Origin: Flavobacteriales bacterium
GTDB taxonomy: Bacteria > Bacteroidota > Bacteroidia > Flavobacteriales_D > Sanyastnellaceae
NCBI GenBank assembly: GCA_011524845.1
Contig: WTJL01000039.1
Location: 1-10,828, forward strand
DNA length: 10,828 bases
Reading direction: 5' to 3'
The position numbers were made by a program, and so were the translations under genes. The notes below the pieces were generated by a model. That model made no database searches, had not been told where the DNA came from, and saw nothing but the letters and a program-made list of their open reading frames with translations. This document shows, one piece after another, positions 1-7,603 of this stretch (position 1 is the stretch's first letter; the number at the start of each line of letters is the position of its first letter).

Positions 1-338
1 TGGCTGCGACCGCATCCAACATGAAGGTGAACGACGAGGTGATTCGCCAGCAAGCTCACAAGGCCGCCAAGGCCAAGGAAGCCGCTGAGGCCATCGCATC
101 CAAGCTCGAAGGTTTGAACCTCAAGCTCGGCGCCAAGGCCGGCGAAAGCGGAAAGATCTTCGGATCCGTCAACTCGATCCAATTGGCCGACGCCATCCAA
201 GGTGCTGGCTACGACATCGAGCGCAAGCAAATTCACCTTGCGGACGACACCATCAAGGAACTCGGCTCTTACGAGGCCACCATCAAGCTTCACAAAGAAG
301 TGGTGGTCACCGTCAAATTTGACGTGGTCGCAGAGTAA
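1..338 (+). CDS. rplI: 50S ribosomal protein L9, C-terminal part (5' end outside window)
   Basis: The reading frame is open from the first base (first whole codon at position 3) to TAA at 336-338, so the start lies upstream. The ATG at 21 is internal, not the true start. The visible 112 residues are the end of L9, the large-subunit protein that binds 23S rRNA near the L1 stalk. They contain a charged Ala/Lys/Glu-rich stretch matching the long connecting helix, then the C-terminal domain with the family signature 'GAKAGESGKIFGSV', a 'DIERKQI' segment and the ending 'GSYEATIKLHKEVVVTVKF'. In many bacteria rplI closes an rpsF-rpsR-rplI operon; the strong terminator directly after the stop fits that. 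Base composition matches the neighbours. Identification is secure; only the N-terminal domain is missing. Confidence 0.97.
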   Translation, partial: AATASNMKVNDEVIRQQAHKAAKAKEAAEAIASKLEGLNLKLGAKAGESGKIFGSVNSIQLADAIQGAGYDIERKQIHLADDTIKELGSYEATIKLHKEVVVTVKFDVVAE

Positions 339-358
339 TCCTTGCATCCAATGCATTG

Positions 359-386
359 AAAAGCCCCGCCTTGAGCGGGGCTTTTT
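359..386 (+). terminator. Rho-independent terminator after rplI
   Basis: A perfect 7-bp GC stem, GCCCCGC (363-369) with GCGGGGC (375-381), encloses a 5-base loop (CTTGA). It is flanked by AAAA before and TTTTT after (382-386), which lengthens the stem with A-T pairs and gives the U-tract. It lies 20 bases after the rplI stop and ends about 50 bases before the promoter-like box of uvrB, so it separates the ribosomal-protein transcript from the next unit. Confidence 0.93.
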
Positions 387-436
387 CGTGCACAACACTT
401 CGTGCCAGTCGCGCACCTCTCCCTCCCCCTGCCCCG

Positions 437-444
437 TACCTTTG
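437..444 (+). promoter_or_regulatory. Bacteroidota -7 promoter box (TACCTTTG) for uvrB
   Basis: TACCTTTG matches exactly the TAnnTTTG -7 consensus of the Bacteroidota primary sigma factor. It ends four bases before the uvrB ATG at 449. Transcription normally begins a few bases after this element, so the mRNA would start at or next to the ATG and carry no leader. No convincing -33 (TTG) element is visible at the usual distance; the upstream stretch 405-436 is pyrimidine-rich. No Shine-Dalgarno sequence is seen. Confidence 0.7.
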
Positions 445-448
445 GACC

Positions 449-2476
449 ATGAGCGCGTTCAAACTCGACAGTCCATTCAAGCCCACGGGAGATCAACCGG
501 AGGCGATTCGACAGTTGGTGGAAGGCGTGAACGAAGGCAACGAACACCAAGTTCTGCTCGGGGTCACCGGTTCTGGAAAAACGTTCACCATGGCGAACGT
601 CATCGCCGAGACCCAACGCCCCACCTTGGTTCTGAGCCACAACAAAACCCTGGCGGCTCAGCTGTACAGCGAGTTCAAGTCCTTTTTCCCCGACAACCTC
701 GTCGAGTACTTCGTCAGCTACTACGATTACTACCAACCTGAGGCGTTCATTCCGTCGTCGAACACCTACATCGAGAAGGACCTTCAGATCAACGACGAAA
801 TTGAAAAACTGAGACTGTCGGCCACCTCGGCCCTGCTCAGTGGGCGACGCGACGTCATCGTGGTCGCGAGCATCAGCTGCATCTACGGCATTGGCAACCC
901 CGTGGAGTTTCACAAAAATGTCGTGGGACTTGAGGTGGGGCAACGCATCACGCGAAACGACCTGCTTCACCGCCTTGTGACCAGCTTGTACAGCCGAGCG
1001 GTGAGCGACTTCAAACGCGGGAATTTTCGGGTCAAAGGGGACACGGTGGACATCCATTTGGCCTACGCTGACCACGCACTACGGGTGGAGTTTTGGGACG
1101 ACGAAATCGAACGGCTGTCCACGATTGACCCGGAGAGCGGCCAGCAGCTCCACGCCTTTGAGAGCATCAACATCTACCCGGCCAACCTTTTTGTCAGCAG
1201 CAAGGAGACGACCAACACCGCCGTTTGGGAGATTCAACAAGACCTCGAGAAACAAAAAACCTTCTTCAACGAGCAGTCGCGGTTCCTCGAGTCCAAACGT
1301 CTGGACGAGCGAACGCTGTACGACCTTGAGATGATCAAGGAAATCGGGTTTTGCTCCGGAATTGAAAACTATTCGAGGTACTTCGACCGCCGGCAGCCGG
1401 GCGAGCGTCCCTTCTGCTTGCTGGATTACTTCGCCAAAGACTTCCTTGTGGTGATTGACGAGAGCCACGTCACCGTGCCCCAGATCGGGGCGATGTTTGG
1501 CGGAGACCGCTCCCGCAAAGTGACCCTCGTCGACCACGGATTCCGCTTGCCCTCCGCCCTGGACAACCGCCCGCTGACCCACGAAGAATTCGACGGAATC
1601 GTCAACCAGACCATTTACGTCTCTGCGACCCCCGCGGACTACGAATTGGAGCGTGCCGAAGGCGTGGTCGTGGAACAAGTCATTCGCCCCACTGGACTGC
1701 TGGACCCGCCCATTGACGTGCGTCCATGCGACCATCAGGTCGACGATTTGGTCGTGGAAATCCGGAAAACGCTGGCGAACGACGAGCGCGTGCTCGTGAC
1801 CACATTGACCAAACGCATGGCCGAGGAATTGACCAAATACCTTGACCGTTTGAGCATCAAGTGCCGGTACATTCACTCGGACGTGAAGACCCTCGACCGC
1901 GTGGAAATCCTGCGTGAATTGCGCGACGGCGCCATCGATGTGTTGGTGGGGGTCAACCTTCTTCGGGAGGGGCTGGACCTTCCAGAGGTGAGCCTTGTGG
2001 CCATCATGGATGCTGACAAAGAAGGCTTCTTGCGCAGCAACCGAAGCCTGACCCAAACGGCTGGACGTGCGGCCCGAAATGTCAATGGCCGCGTCATCAT
2101 GTACGCAGACAAGGTCACGGACAGCATGGCCCAAACCATTGAAGAAACCGCCCGGAGACGGGCCAAGCAGGTGGCCTACAACGAAGCGAACGGACTTGCG
2201 CCACAGCAGATCCGCAAAGAGAAGCGCACGCTGTTTGAACAGAGCGAAGCAGTGACCAACCGGCCCAAGAACTACGCCGCGGAACCGGACCACGCTCCCC
2301 TCGCCAGCACCGACCCCATTGTTCAATCCATGGGTGCAGCAGACTTGGACAAATTGCTGGCCAAGACCAAGCGCGACATGGAGCGTGCGGCCAAAGCCAT
2401 GGAATTCATGGAAGCTGCGCGCCTCCGAGATGAACTCCACGCCCTGGAAGCACGTCGCAAAGAGCTTGCGAAGTAA
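449..2476 (+). CDS. uvrB: UvrABC excinuclease subunit B
   Basis: UvrB is the damage-verifying helicase of nucleotide excision repair: UvrA loads it at lesions and it then recruits UvrC for incision. The 675-residue product matches the usual length (E. coli about 673). Visible motifs are Walker A 'GVTGSGKT' (38-45), the DNA-gripping beta-hairpin with its tyrosines 'YYDYYQPEAFIP' (from 91), the DExH-type box 'VVIDESH' (Asp337, Glu338), helicase motif VI 'QTAGRAAR' (536-543) and a C-terminal UVR coiled-coil (about 632-675) for UvrA/UvrC contact. I chose ATG 449 because the protein then begins 'MSAFKLDSPFKPTGDQPEAI', as UvrB proteins do. The in-frame ATG at 356 would read through the rplI terminator. 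The stop codon TAA overlaps the promoter-like box of the next gene. No frameshift or missing motif is seen. Confidence 0.98.
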   Translation: MSAFKLDSPFKPTGDQPEAIRQLVEGVNEGNEHQVLLGVTGSGKTFTMANVIAETQRPTLVLSHNKTLAAQLYSEFKSFFPDNLVEYFVSYYDYYQPEAFIPSSNTYIEKDLQINDEIEKLRLSATSALLSGRRDVIVVASISCIYGIGNPVEFHKNVVGLEVGQRITRNDLLHRLVTSLYSRAVSDFKRGNFRVKGDTVDIHLAYADHALRVEFWDDEIERLSTIDPESGQQLHAFESINIYPANLFVSSKETTNTAVWEIQQDLEKQKTFFNEQSRFLESKRLDERTLYDLEMIKEIGFCSGIENYSRYFDRRQPGERPFCLLDYFAKDFLVVIDESHVTVPQIGAMFGGDRSRKVTLVDHGFRLPSALDNRPLTHEEFDGIVNQTIYVSATPADYELERAEGVVVEQVIRPTGLLDPPIDVRPCDHQVDDLVVEIRKTLANDERVLVTTLTKRMAEELTKYLDRLSIKCRYIHSDVKTLDRVEILRELRDGAIDVLVGVNLLREGLDLPEVSLVAIMDADKEGFLRSNRSLTQTAGRAARNVNGRVIMYADKVTDSMAQTIEETARRRAKQVAYNEANGLAPQQIRKEKRTLFEQSEAVTNRPKNYAAEPDHAPLASTDPIVQSMGAADLDKLLAKTKRDMERAAKAMEFMEAARLRDELHALEARRKELAK

Positions 2477-2481
2477 GTTTG
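2474..2481 (+). promoter_or_regulatory. Bacteroidota -7 promoter box (TAAGTTTG) built on the uvrB stop codon
   Basis: TAAGTTTG is an exact TAnnTTTG match. Its first three bases are the TAA stop of uvrB, and it ends four bases (ACAC) before the ATG of the lipoprotein gene at 2486. This is the same four-base spacing as at uvrB. It suggests the lipoprotein gene, and perhaps all genes down to rsmG, can be transcribed separately from uvrB as a leaderless message. No -33 element is evident, and the site lies in an otherwise operon-like junction. Confidence 0.6.
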
Positions 2482-2485
2482 ACAC

Positions 2486-2917
2486 ATGTCGCTTCGGGTC
2501 CTTCCAATGTTTTGCGTCCTGAGTCTCTTGGGCGCATGGTGGACGGGGTGCTCGTCGGCCGAACCCACGGTGGCGGAATCGCCCCAAGTCGAAGATCCGT
2601 CCGCGGAATCGTGGCCTGAAGTGCCGTTCACCCTTCTGTCGGTGAGCGTTGTGGGCGACAGCCTGACGGCCGTCGTGCAATACGGAGGAGGATGCGGTTC
2701 GCACGCCTTTTTCCTTGACGCCCGAGGCCCCATGCTGAAAAGCCTTCCACCCAAGCAACCCCTGCGGCTGGTCCATCGTTCTTCCGGCGACCCTTGCCGG
2801 GCCTTGGTGCTGGACACTGTGCGACACGACCTCACTCCTTTTCGAGGCACCCCGCACGGCACCACCATCCTGACCCTCGAATCATGGGACCCAGACCTGC
2901 CTTATACCTACCGTTGA
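2486..2917 (+). CDS. Uncharacterised small lipoprotein with conserved-looking Cys/His pairs
   Basis: This 143-residue protein begins with a hydrophobic signal peptide and a lipobox-like site, 'WTGC' at 19-22, so Cys22 is the probable lipidated residue and the protein is envelope-anchored. Trp at -3 is unusual, since Leu, Val or Ile is typical. An acidic Pro/Glu linker (about 25-47) follows, then one compact, probably beta-rich domain (48-143). It holds 'YGGGCGSH' (Cys70, His73), 'SLPPKQPLRLVHRSSGDPC' (His97, Cys104) and 'ESWDPDLPYTYR' at the end. The spacing of Cys70 and Cys104 would allow a disulfide; with the two histidines a metal site is also possible. I recall similar unnamed Bacteroidota proteins with a GGC..H / GD.C pattern, but assign no function. 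ATG 2486 is supported by the box at 2474; Met8 is an alternative start. It lies 9 bases after uvrB and 10 before the protease. Confidence 0.8.
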   Translation: MSLRVLPMFCVLSLLGAWWTGCSSAEPTVAESPQVEDPSAESWPEVPFTLLSVSVVGDSLTAVVQYGGGCGSHAFFLDARGPMLKSLPPKQPLRLVHRSSGDPCRALVLDTVRHDLTPFRGTPHGTTILTLESWDPDLPYTYR

Positions 2918-2927
2918 AACCACACGC

Positions 2928-5147
2928 ATGACCCGTTTTTTCACCCTCCTTTCCATCGTTGCCTTGCTGGCTGCGACCCCTGCTCAAGCCCAAATCACAT
3001 ACGGCGGCAGCCCGTGGTCGCCCTCTTGGAATCAAGACGTTGTCGCCTTGCCCGCCATTGACCGTGCCGCGCTTCAAGCCGAAGACGACGTCACGGACCG
3101 TTTCAAAGAGGCGCCTTGGCGGTTTGGGGTCGAGCACGACGTCCAGCTCAACGCCGTGGACCACGGCGCGTGGAGCGTCGAACAAGGACACCGCGTCTGG
3201 CGCTTGGCATTGGAAGCCGAAGGAGCCACAGGCATGTCTGTCCGGTTCGATGCGTTTCGCGTGCCCAAGGGCGGAACATTGTTTCTTGCCGCGGCCGACG
3301 GCAGCGACTTCATTGGCGCCCTCGACCACCGCAACATGAAAGACTGGGGCGGACTGGCGACTGGATTTTTGGCGTCGGAACGCGTGGTCATCGAATACCG
3401 CCAACCCATTGAGGTGGCGGAGATGCCCGACTTGTCGATCGACCAAGTGGTCCAAGGCTACCGCGCCCTCAGCGGCTGGCCCCACGGCGAACACCGCGGT
3501 CCCTTTGGCAACAGCGGAGACTGCAACATCAACGTCAACTGTCCGGAAGGGGCCACTTGGGCCACCGAAAAGCGCAGTGTGGCCTTGATCGTTCAAGGTG
3601 GCTTCGCCGTGTGCACCGGTGCACTCGTCAACAACACCGCCAACGATGGAACCCCTTACTTCTTGACGGCCAACCACTGCTTGGGCAACCCTGGAAACTG
3701 GGTGTACTACTTCAACCACGAGTCCGCCACATGCACGGGCAACAACGGCCCCACCAACCAAAGCATCAGCGGAGGGACCTTGCTCGTGAACAGCAACCAG
3801 TCGGACGTGGCGTTGATCGAATTGAGCCAAACCCCGCCGGCCGCATACAACGTGCAATACGCCGGCTGGGACCACTCCGGCAACACCCCCACCAGCGCGG
3901 TGGGCATCCACCACCCCTCGGGCGACTTGAAGAAGATCTGCTTCGAAGACGACAGCCCCACCCAACAATCTGCGGGAGGCGCAGCCGTGTGGTACATCAG
4001 CGAATGGGAATTGGGCGTCACGGAAGGCGGCTCCTCGGGCTCTCCCCTCTTTGACCAAAACCACCGCGTCATTGGCCAACTCTACGGAGGGGCGGCGGCG
4101 TGCGCCGGCAGCGTCAACAACGGACAAGCGGACTGGTACGGCCGGTTCGATGTCAGCTGGGGGCTTGGACTGGACGAATACCTCGATCCTGCTGGAACGG
4201 GATCTGCGGTGTGGGATGGGTACCCCGACGGGGCCATTTCCTTCACCAACGATGCCGGGGTCAACATCACGGGTGCCCCTGACGGGGTCTTGTGTGGCCA
4301 AGAGCAGGTGGTCATCGAAGTGACGTTGACCAACACAGGTGAAAACACCCTGACCAGCTGCATGCTCGAATACAGCATCAACGGAGGCGCCACCCAACAG
4401 CAATCCTGGGCAGGCTCTTTGGCGCAATTTGAAACCGACGTAGTCACGTTGCCCGCCTTCACCTCTCAAGGTGGCACCAACACCGTCGAAGTCAACGTCA
4501 CCACCCCCAACGGTGTGACCGACGAAAACACGTTGAACAACACCACCACCGTGGAATTCACCTCTTACGAAGGTCCCACCTACAACTACACCTTGACCTT
4601 GGTGCTGGACGATTACGGAAGTGAAACGTCGTGGACCCTCAAGCGTTTGGGCCAAACCTTGTACGAAGGCGGACCCTACGAGGACGGCACAGACGGCGAA
4701 GTGGTGACGGTGGATTTCTGCCTCGAAGAAGGGTGCTACCAATTCCGGATTTCAGACAGCTACGAAGACGGCATTTGTTGCGACTACGGTGAAGGCAGCT
4801 GGACCATCACCGACCCCAACGGCACGGTCGTCGACACGGGGGGTGAGTTTGGGGCCTCCGAGCAGATTCAATTCTGCGCGGACGAAACCCTCGGACTGGA
4901 ACAGCTCGAAGGGAACGCCCTCAAAGCCTTCCCCGTGCCCACCTCTGCAGAGGTCACTTTGGTCTGGCCGGAAGCTCAAGGTGCGGTGCGCATCTTGGAC
5001 CTCGTGGGCCGCACGGTCGTGGACGCTCAAGTCACTGGCGCACGCGCCACGTGGGACACGTCTGCATGGGCGGAAGGCACGTACGTGGTGGAGTGGCGCG
5101 GCGCTGAAGGCAACGTCCAAGTGACGCGCATCTCGGTCGCCCGATAA
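2928..5147 (+). CDS. Secreted lysyl-endopeptidase-like serine protease with T9SS sorting domain
   Basis: A 739-residue exported serine protease of the trypsin/lysyl-endopeptidase type. Residues 1-22 form a Sec signal peptide ending 'TPAQAQ'. An N-terminal pro-like domain runs to about 195. The protease domain (about 200-430) has the triad His250 ('FLTANHC'), Asp293 ('SDVALIEL') and Ser370 ('TEGGSSGSPLF'). Asp402 ('QADWYGR') aligns by eye with the specificity-pocket Asp of Achromobacter protease I, so cleavage after Lys is likely but inferred. A CARDB-like adhesion domain (about 455-545) and a beta domain with 'ISDSYEDGICCDYG' (about 550-655) follow. The end (about 660-739) is a type A T9SS sorting domain: 'AFPVPTSAEVTLVW', 'VRILDLVGRTVV', 'GTYVVEW'. 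The T9SS should carry it across the outer membrane and remove this end on surface attachment. Ten bases separate it from the lipoprotein gene and three from the glycosyltransferase. Confidence 0.93.
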   Translation: MTRFFTLLSIVALLAATPAQAQITYGGSPWSPSWNQDVVALPAIDRAALQAEDDVTDRFKEAPWRFGVEHDVQLNAVDHGAWSVEQGHRVWRLALEAEGATGMSVRFDAFRVPKGGTLFLAAADGSDFIGALDHRNMKDWGGLATGFLASERVVIEYRQPIEVAEMPDLSIDQVVQGYRALSGWPHGEHRGPFGNSGDCNINVNCPEGATWATEKRSVALIVQGGFAVCTGALVNNTANDGTPYFLTANHCLGNPGNWVYYFNHESATCTGNNGPTNQSISGGTLLVNSNQSDVALIELSQTPPAAYNVQYAGWDHSGNTPTSAVGIHHPSGDLKKICFEDDSPTQQSAGGAAVWYISEWELGVTEGGSSGSPLFDQNHRVIGQLYGGAAACAGSVNNGQADWYGRFDVSWGLGLDEYLDPAGTGSAVWDGYPDGAISFTNDAGVNITGAPDGVLCGQEQVVIEVTLTNTGENTLTSCMLEYSINGGATQQQSWAGSLAQFETDVVTLPAFTSQGGTNTVEVNVTTPNGVTDENTLNNTTTVEFTSYEGPTYNYTLTLVLDDYGSETSWTLKRLGQTLYEGGPYEDGTDGEVVTVDFCLEEGCYQFRISDSYEDGICCDYGEGSWTITDPNGTVVDTGGEFGASEQIQFCADETLGLEQLEGNALKAFPVPTSAEVTLVWPEAQGAVRILDLVGRTVVDAQVTGARATWDTSAWAEGTYVVEWRGAEGNVQVTRISVAR

Positions 5148-5150
5148 GCC

Positions 5151-6245
5151 ATGTGGCTGTCCCTTCTCGGCGCCGGCATCCAAGGAGCTTGGGCATGGAC
5201 ATGGGACGGCGCAACCGCACAAGAACCTGCAAGTCAAGGCGAACTGCCAGCGTCGTGCTCGGTGGTCGTGTGCTGCCACAACGAAGCGCACCGAATGGCT
5301 CGCCTGGCGGAACACCTCCGGCCTGCCCTGGACCACGCAGAGGGCTTGGGCATGGTGGTGACGGTGGTGGCCGTGAACCACGGCAGCACAGACGACACCC
5401 AACGCGAGTTGGAGAACGTGGCTGGACTCGACGCGCGGTGGCACGTGGTCTCCATGCCTCGAACACAGGCCAGCAAAAAAGAAGCTTTGAACGCGGCCAT
5501 GGACGCGGCCACAGGTGACGTTCGGGTCATGACCGATGCCGATTGTGTTCCATTGGATGTCTCGTGGCTGAGCCACATGGCGCGCGGCGCCAACGCCATG
5601 TGGGACGTCTGTGTGGGAATCAGCCTGCCCGTCGAACCGTCCCACGGACGCCTTGGATGGTTGGCGCGTTGTCAACGCCTCGAAGCGCGGCGGTTGGCGC
5701 AACGTGCCACAGGTGCTGTGGACGCGGGACGCCCCTATCTGGCGTTTGGTCGAAACATGGCTGTGACCGCTCACATGTGGGCACGCGTGGGCGGATTTGA
5801 CGGCCACACGCACGTGCCCTCTGGAGACGACGATCTGTGGCTTCAAGAAGCCACGCGACAAGGCGCCCGCGTCTCCGTTCACCCCGTTCGAGAAGCCCAA
5901 ACCGCGTCGGAATGGCCCGACTCATGGGGTGAATGGAGGCGACAAAAAACCCGGCATTTCACGGCCAGTCCGTCGTATCCCTGGCAGGTCAAAGCACGGT
6001 TGTTGGTTCCAGGATTGGGGTGGACGCTTTTGGCCGCGGGGGTTGTCCACAATCCCTCGGGGACATCCGTCGCCCTTGCGGGGTTCGCATTGTTGAGTCG
6101 CGCACTTACCTTCGGGATGTTCTTGCACCGCGCAGGCTTGCCGGGCCGCGACGCATGGGAACTCCTGCTGGAGCCCGTGGTGAGCGCCTTTCGGGTTTGG
6201 GCTTGGTGGAAAGGCTCAACCTCTGAATCGACCCCATGGAAGTGA
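5151..6245 (+). CDS. Family 2 glycosyltransferase, membrane-associated
   Basis: A 364-residue GT-A fold glycosyltransferase (GT2). A short hydrophobic N-terminal segment (1-18) precedes the nucleotide-sugar-binding start 'CSVVVCCHNE' (36-45). The metal-binding DxD is 'TDADC' (Asp129, Asp131). 'GDDDLWLQEA' (225 onward) supplies the likely catalytic base. 'QKTRH' (265-269) takes the place of the Q-x-x-R-W acceptor motif. The C-terminal part has about two hydrophobic segments ('GWTLLAAGVV', 'SVALAGFALLSRALTFGMF'), so it probably sits at the inner membrane with a cytoplasmic active site. The acceptor and sugar cannot be told from sequence. ATG 5151 lies three bases after the protease stop, and the end overlaps the sigma-factor start by ten bases, so translational coupling is likely. 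Envelope polysaccharide or glycoprotein synthesis is plausible. Confidence 0.88.
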   Translation: MWLSLLGAGIQGAWAWTWDGATAQEPASQGELPASCSVVVCCHNEAHRMARLAEHLRPALDHAEGLGMVVTVVAVNHGSTDDTQRELENVAGLDARWHVVSMPRTQASKKEALNAAMDAATGDVRVMTDADCVPLDVSWLSHMARGANAMWDVCVGISLPVEPSHGRLGWLARCQRLEARRLAQRATGAVDAGRPYLAFGRNMAVTAHMWARVGGFDGHTHVPSGDDDLWLQEATRQGARVSVHPVREAQTASEWPDSWGEWRRQKTRHFTASPSYPWQVKARLLVPGLGWTLLAAGVVHNPSGTSVALAGFALLSRALTFGMFLHRAGLPGRDAWELLLEPVVSAFRVWAWWKGSTSESTPWK

Positions 6246-6844
6246 ATCCCAACCTCTCCGAGAAAGCGCAATACGACTATGCGCTTGTGCTTCGCGCCAC
6301 GAAGGAGAAGGACCAAAAAGCCTACGCCGAGCTCATGCAACGGTACGAAGGCGCCATCTTCCATTTGATCAACCGCATGGTCTTCAGCGAGGACGATGCC
6401 GAGGATTTGACCATCGAGACGTTCACCAAAGCGTTCAAGCGGTTGCACCAGTACACCCCAGCGTTTGCCTTCTCGACTTGGCTGTTCAAAATCGCGTCGA
6501 ACCACACGATTGACTTCATCCGGAAAAAGCGCATCAACGCCCTGTCCCTCGACCGTGGATTCACGAACGACGAAGGCGACCGCATGGAAATCAGCGTCAA
6601 GGACGACGGACTCGATCCCATGGAAGCCCTTCAGAAGCAGGAGCGCATCGAGCGCATGCGTGAGGTCGTGGCCCAGCTGAAAGACCGTTACCGCCGCTTG
6701 GTCGAATTGCGGTACTTCGAAGAGAAGAGCTACGACGAGATTTCCGAGGAACTCAACCTCCCCTTGGGCACTGTCAAGGCACAATTGTTCCGTGCCCGCG
6801 ACATGATGGCCAAAATCCTCGAGTCCTCCCGCGAAACCATCTGA
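6236..6844 (+). CDS. ECF-family RNA polymerase sigma factor
   Basis: A 202-residue sigma-70-family protein with only regions 2 and 4, as in ECF sigma factors. Region 2 (about 33-100) contains 'DDAEDLTIETFTKAFKRL' for core-polymerase and -10 contact, and 'STWLFKIASNHTIDFIRKKR', the usual end of region 2. An acidic linker (about 105-130) leads to region 4 (about 145-197), with the helix-turn-helix 'KSYDEISEELNLPLGTVKAQ' that reads the -35 element. Similar stand-alone ECF factors annotated RpoE/SigW occur widely in Bacteroidota. The ATG overlaps the last ten bases of the glycosyltransferase gene, and rsmG follows ten bases after the stop. No anti-sigma gene (zinc-binding or membrane type) lies beside it, so control may be at transcription or by a distant partner. 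Its regulon is unknown. Confidence 0.93.
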   Translation: MEVNPNLSEKAQYDYALVLRATKEKDQKAYAELMQRYEGAIFHLINRMVFSEDDAEDLTIETFTKAFKRLHQYTPAFAFSTWLFKIASNHTIDFIRKKRINALSLDRGFTNDEGDRMEISVKDDGLDPMEALQKQERIERMREVVAQLKDRYRRLVELRYFEEKSYDEISEELNLPLGTVKAQLFRARDMMAKILESSRETI

Positions 6845-6854
6845 CACGGTCCCC

Positions 6855-7487
6855 ATGGCCGCACGCGACGTCGTTCTCCCCCACTTTCCCGACCTGACTG
6901 TTGACCAACTTGGCCAGATGGACGCCATCGCCGAGACGGTGTGGGACTGGAACCAGCGCATCAATGTCATCTCGCGCAAAGACCCCCACGTGATGGAGCG
7001 TCACGTCTTGCACAGCTTGGGCATTGCGAAGGTGATGCGGTTCGCCCCTGGGAGCCGCATTTTGGATGTGGGAACGGGCGGTGGATTTCCCGGGTTGCCT
7101 TTGGCGGCGATGCATCCCGACTCTGAATTTGTGCTGTGCGACAGCATCGGCAAAAAGATCAAAGTGGTTCAGGCGGCCGCCGACGCGGCGGGCCTGAAGA
7201 ACGTGACGGCCGTGCATGCCCGTGCCGAAGATGTGGAAGGCACCTACGACTTTGTGGTGAGTCGCGCCGTCACGCGAATGGCCAGCTTTCTCACTTGGCT
7301 GGACGGCAAAATCGAATCTCGCACCGCCAACGAACTGCCCAGCGGAGTGCTGTATTTGAAGGGCGGAGATTTGACCGAAGAACTCCGTGAAGTCGAGGCG
7401 CCTTGCACTGTGGCTCCATTGAACACCTGGTTCAAAGACGAATTCTTCGAGACCAAGCTCGTGGTTCACGTGGACTTGACCACTTGA
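6855..7487 (+). CDS. rsmG: 16S rRNA (guanine527-N7)-methyltransferase RsmG (GidB)
   Basis: RsmG uses S-adenosylmethionine to methylate N7 of G527 in the 530 loop of 16S rRNA; loss of this mark gives low-level streptomycin resistance in many bacteria. The 210-residue product has the usual length. The N-terminal part carries 'WNQRINVISRKD' (32-43) and 'ERHVLHSL' (48-55), both typical of the family. The SAM-binding motif is 'ILDVGTGGGFPGLPLA' (69-84), followed by 'CDSIGKKIKVVQ' and the 'DFVVSRAVTRM' segment. ATG 6855 gives the standard N-terminus ten bases after the sigma-factor stop. It is the last gene of the plus-strand run and converges on the response regulator across a 195-base gap. No good plus-strand U-tract terminator follows it. 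Confidence 0.96.
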   Translation: MAARDVVLPHFPDLTVDQLGQMDAIAETVWDWNQRINVISRKDPHVMERHVLHSLGIAKVMRFAPGSRILDVGTGGGFPGLPLAAMHPDSEFVLCDSIGKKIKVVQAAADAAGLKNVTAVHARAEDVEGTYDFVVSRAVTRMASFLTWLDGKIESRTANELPSGVLYLKGGDLTEELREVEAPCTVAPLNTWFKDEFFETKLVVHVDLTT

Positions 7488-7510
7488 CGTTGCCTCCCTA
7501 CATCTGAGGC

Positions 7511-7538
7511 AAAAAGAAGAGGGCCCTAGGGCCCCCTC
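7511..7538 (-). terminator. Probable minus-strand intrinsic terminator between rsmG and the response regulator
   Basis: GAGGG (7519-7523) pairs with CCCTC (7534-7538), and inside it GGGCCC TA GGGCCC (7521-7534) forms a near-perfect GC palindrome, so several stable stems are possible. Read on the minus strand, the stem is followed by TTCTTTTT (complement of 7511-7518), a fair U-tract. On the plus strand it is followed by CGTAACC, with no U-tract. It would therefore end the response-regulator transcript about 145 bases past its stop; it may also slow plus-strand transcription leaving rsmG. Confidence 0.65.
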
Positions 7539-7603
7539 CGTAACCTGCAAGAAAATTGAAACCAACATGGCCGTTGACCATGTCGAAAGAAAGACGAGTG
7601 TCA

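Noticed and set aside
343..355. Small inverted repeat TGCAT-CCA-ATGCA after rplI
   Set aside because: Five-base arms and a three-base loop are expected by chance; the functional structure is the adjacent GC terminator.
356..448. N-terminal extension of uvrB from ATG 356
   Set aside because: It would translate through the rplI terminator, add residues unlike any UvrB, and lie upstream of the -7 box.
1079..2857. 592-codon open frame antisense to uvrB and the lipoprotein gene
   Set aside because: uvrB on the other strand is unambiguous; the antisense product is His/Val-rich, with no motif.
2909..2916. TACCGTTG before the protease gene as a promoter
   Set aside because: One mismatch in the TTTG half and 11 bases to the ATG, unlike the four-base spacing elsewhere; too weak to list.
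2832..4742. 636-codon open frame antisense to the protease gene
   Set aside because: It mirrors the GC-rich codon use of the sense gene, shows no recognisable domain or signal, and the sense frame has a full signal peptide, triad and sorting domain.
6107..6119. TACCTTCG followed by GG and ATG, like a leaderless start
   Set aside because: It lies inside the glycosyltransferase coding sequence, in a hydrophobic segment, and has a mismatch to TAnnTTTG; treated as chance.
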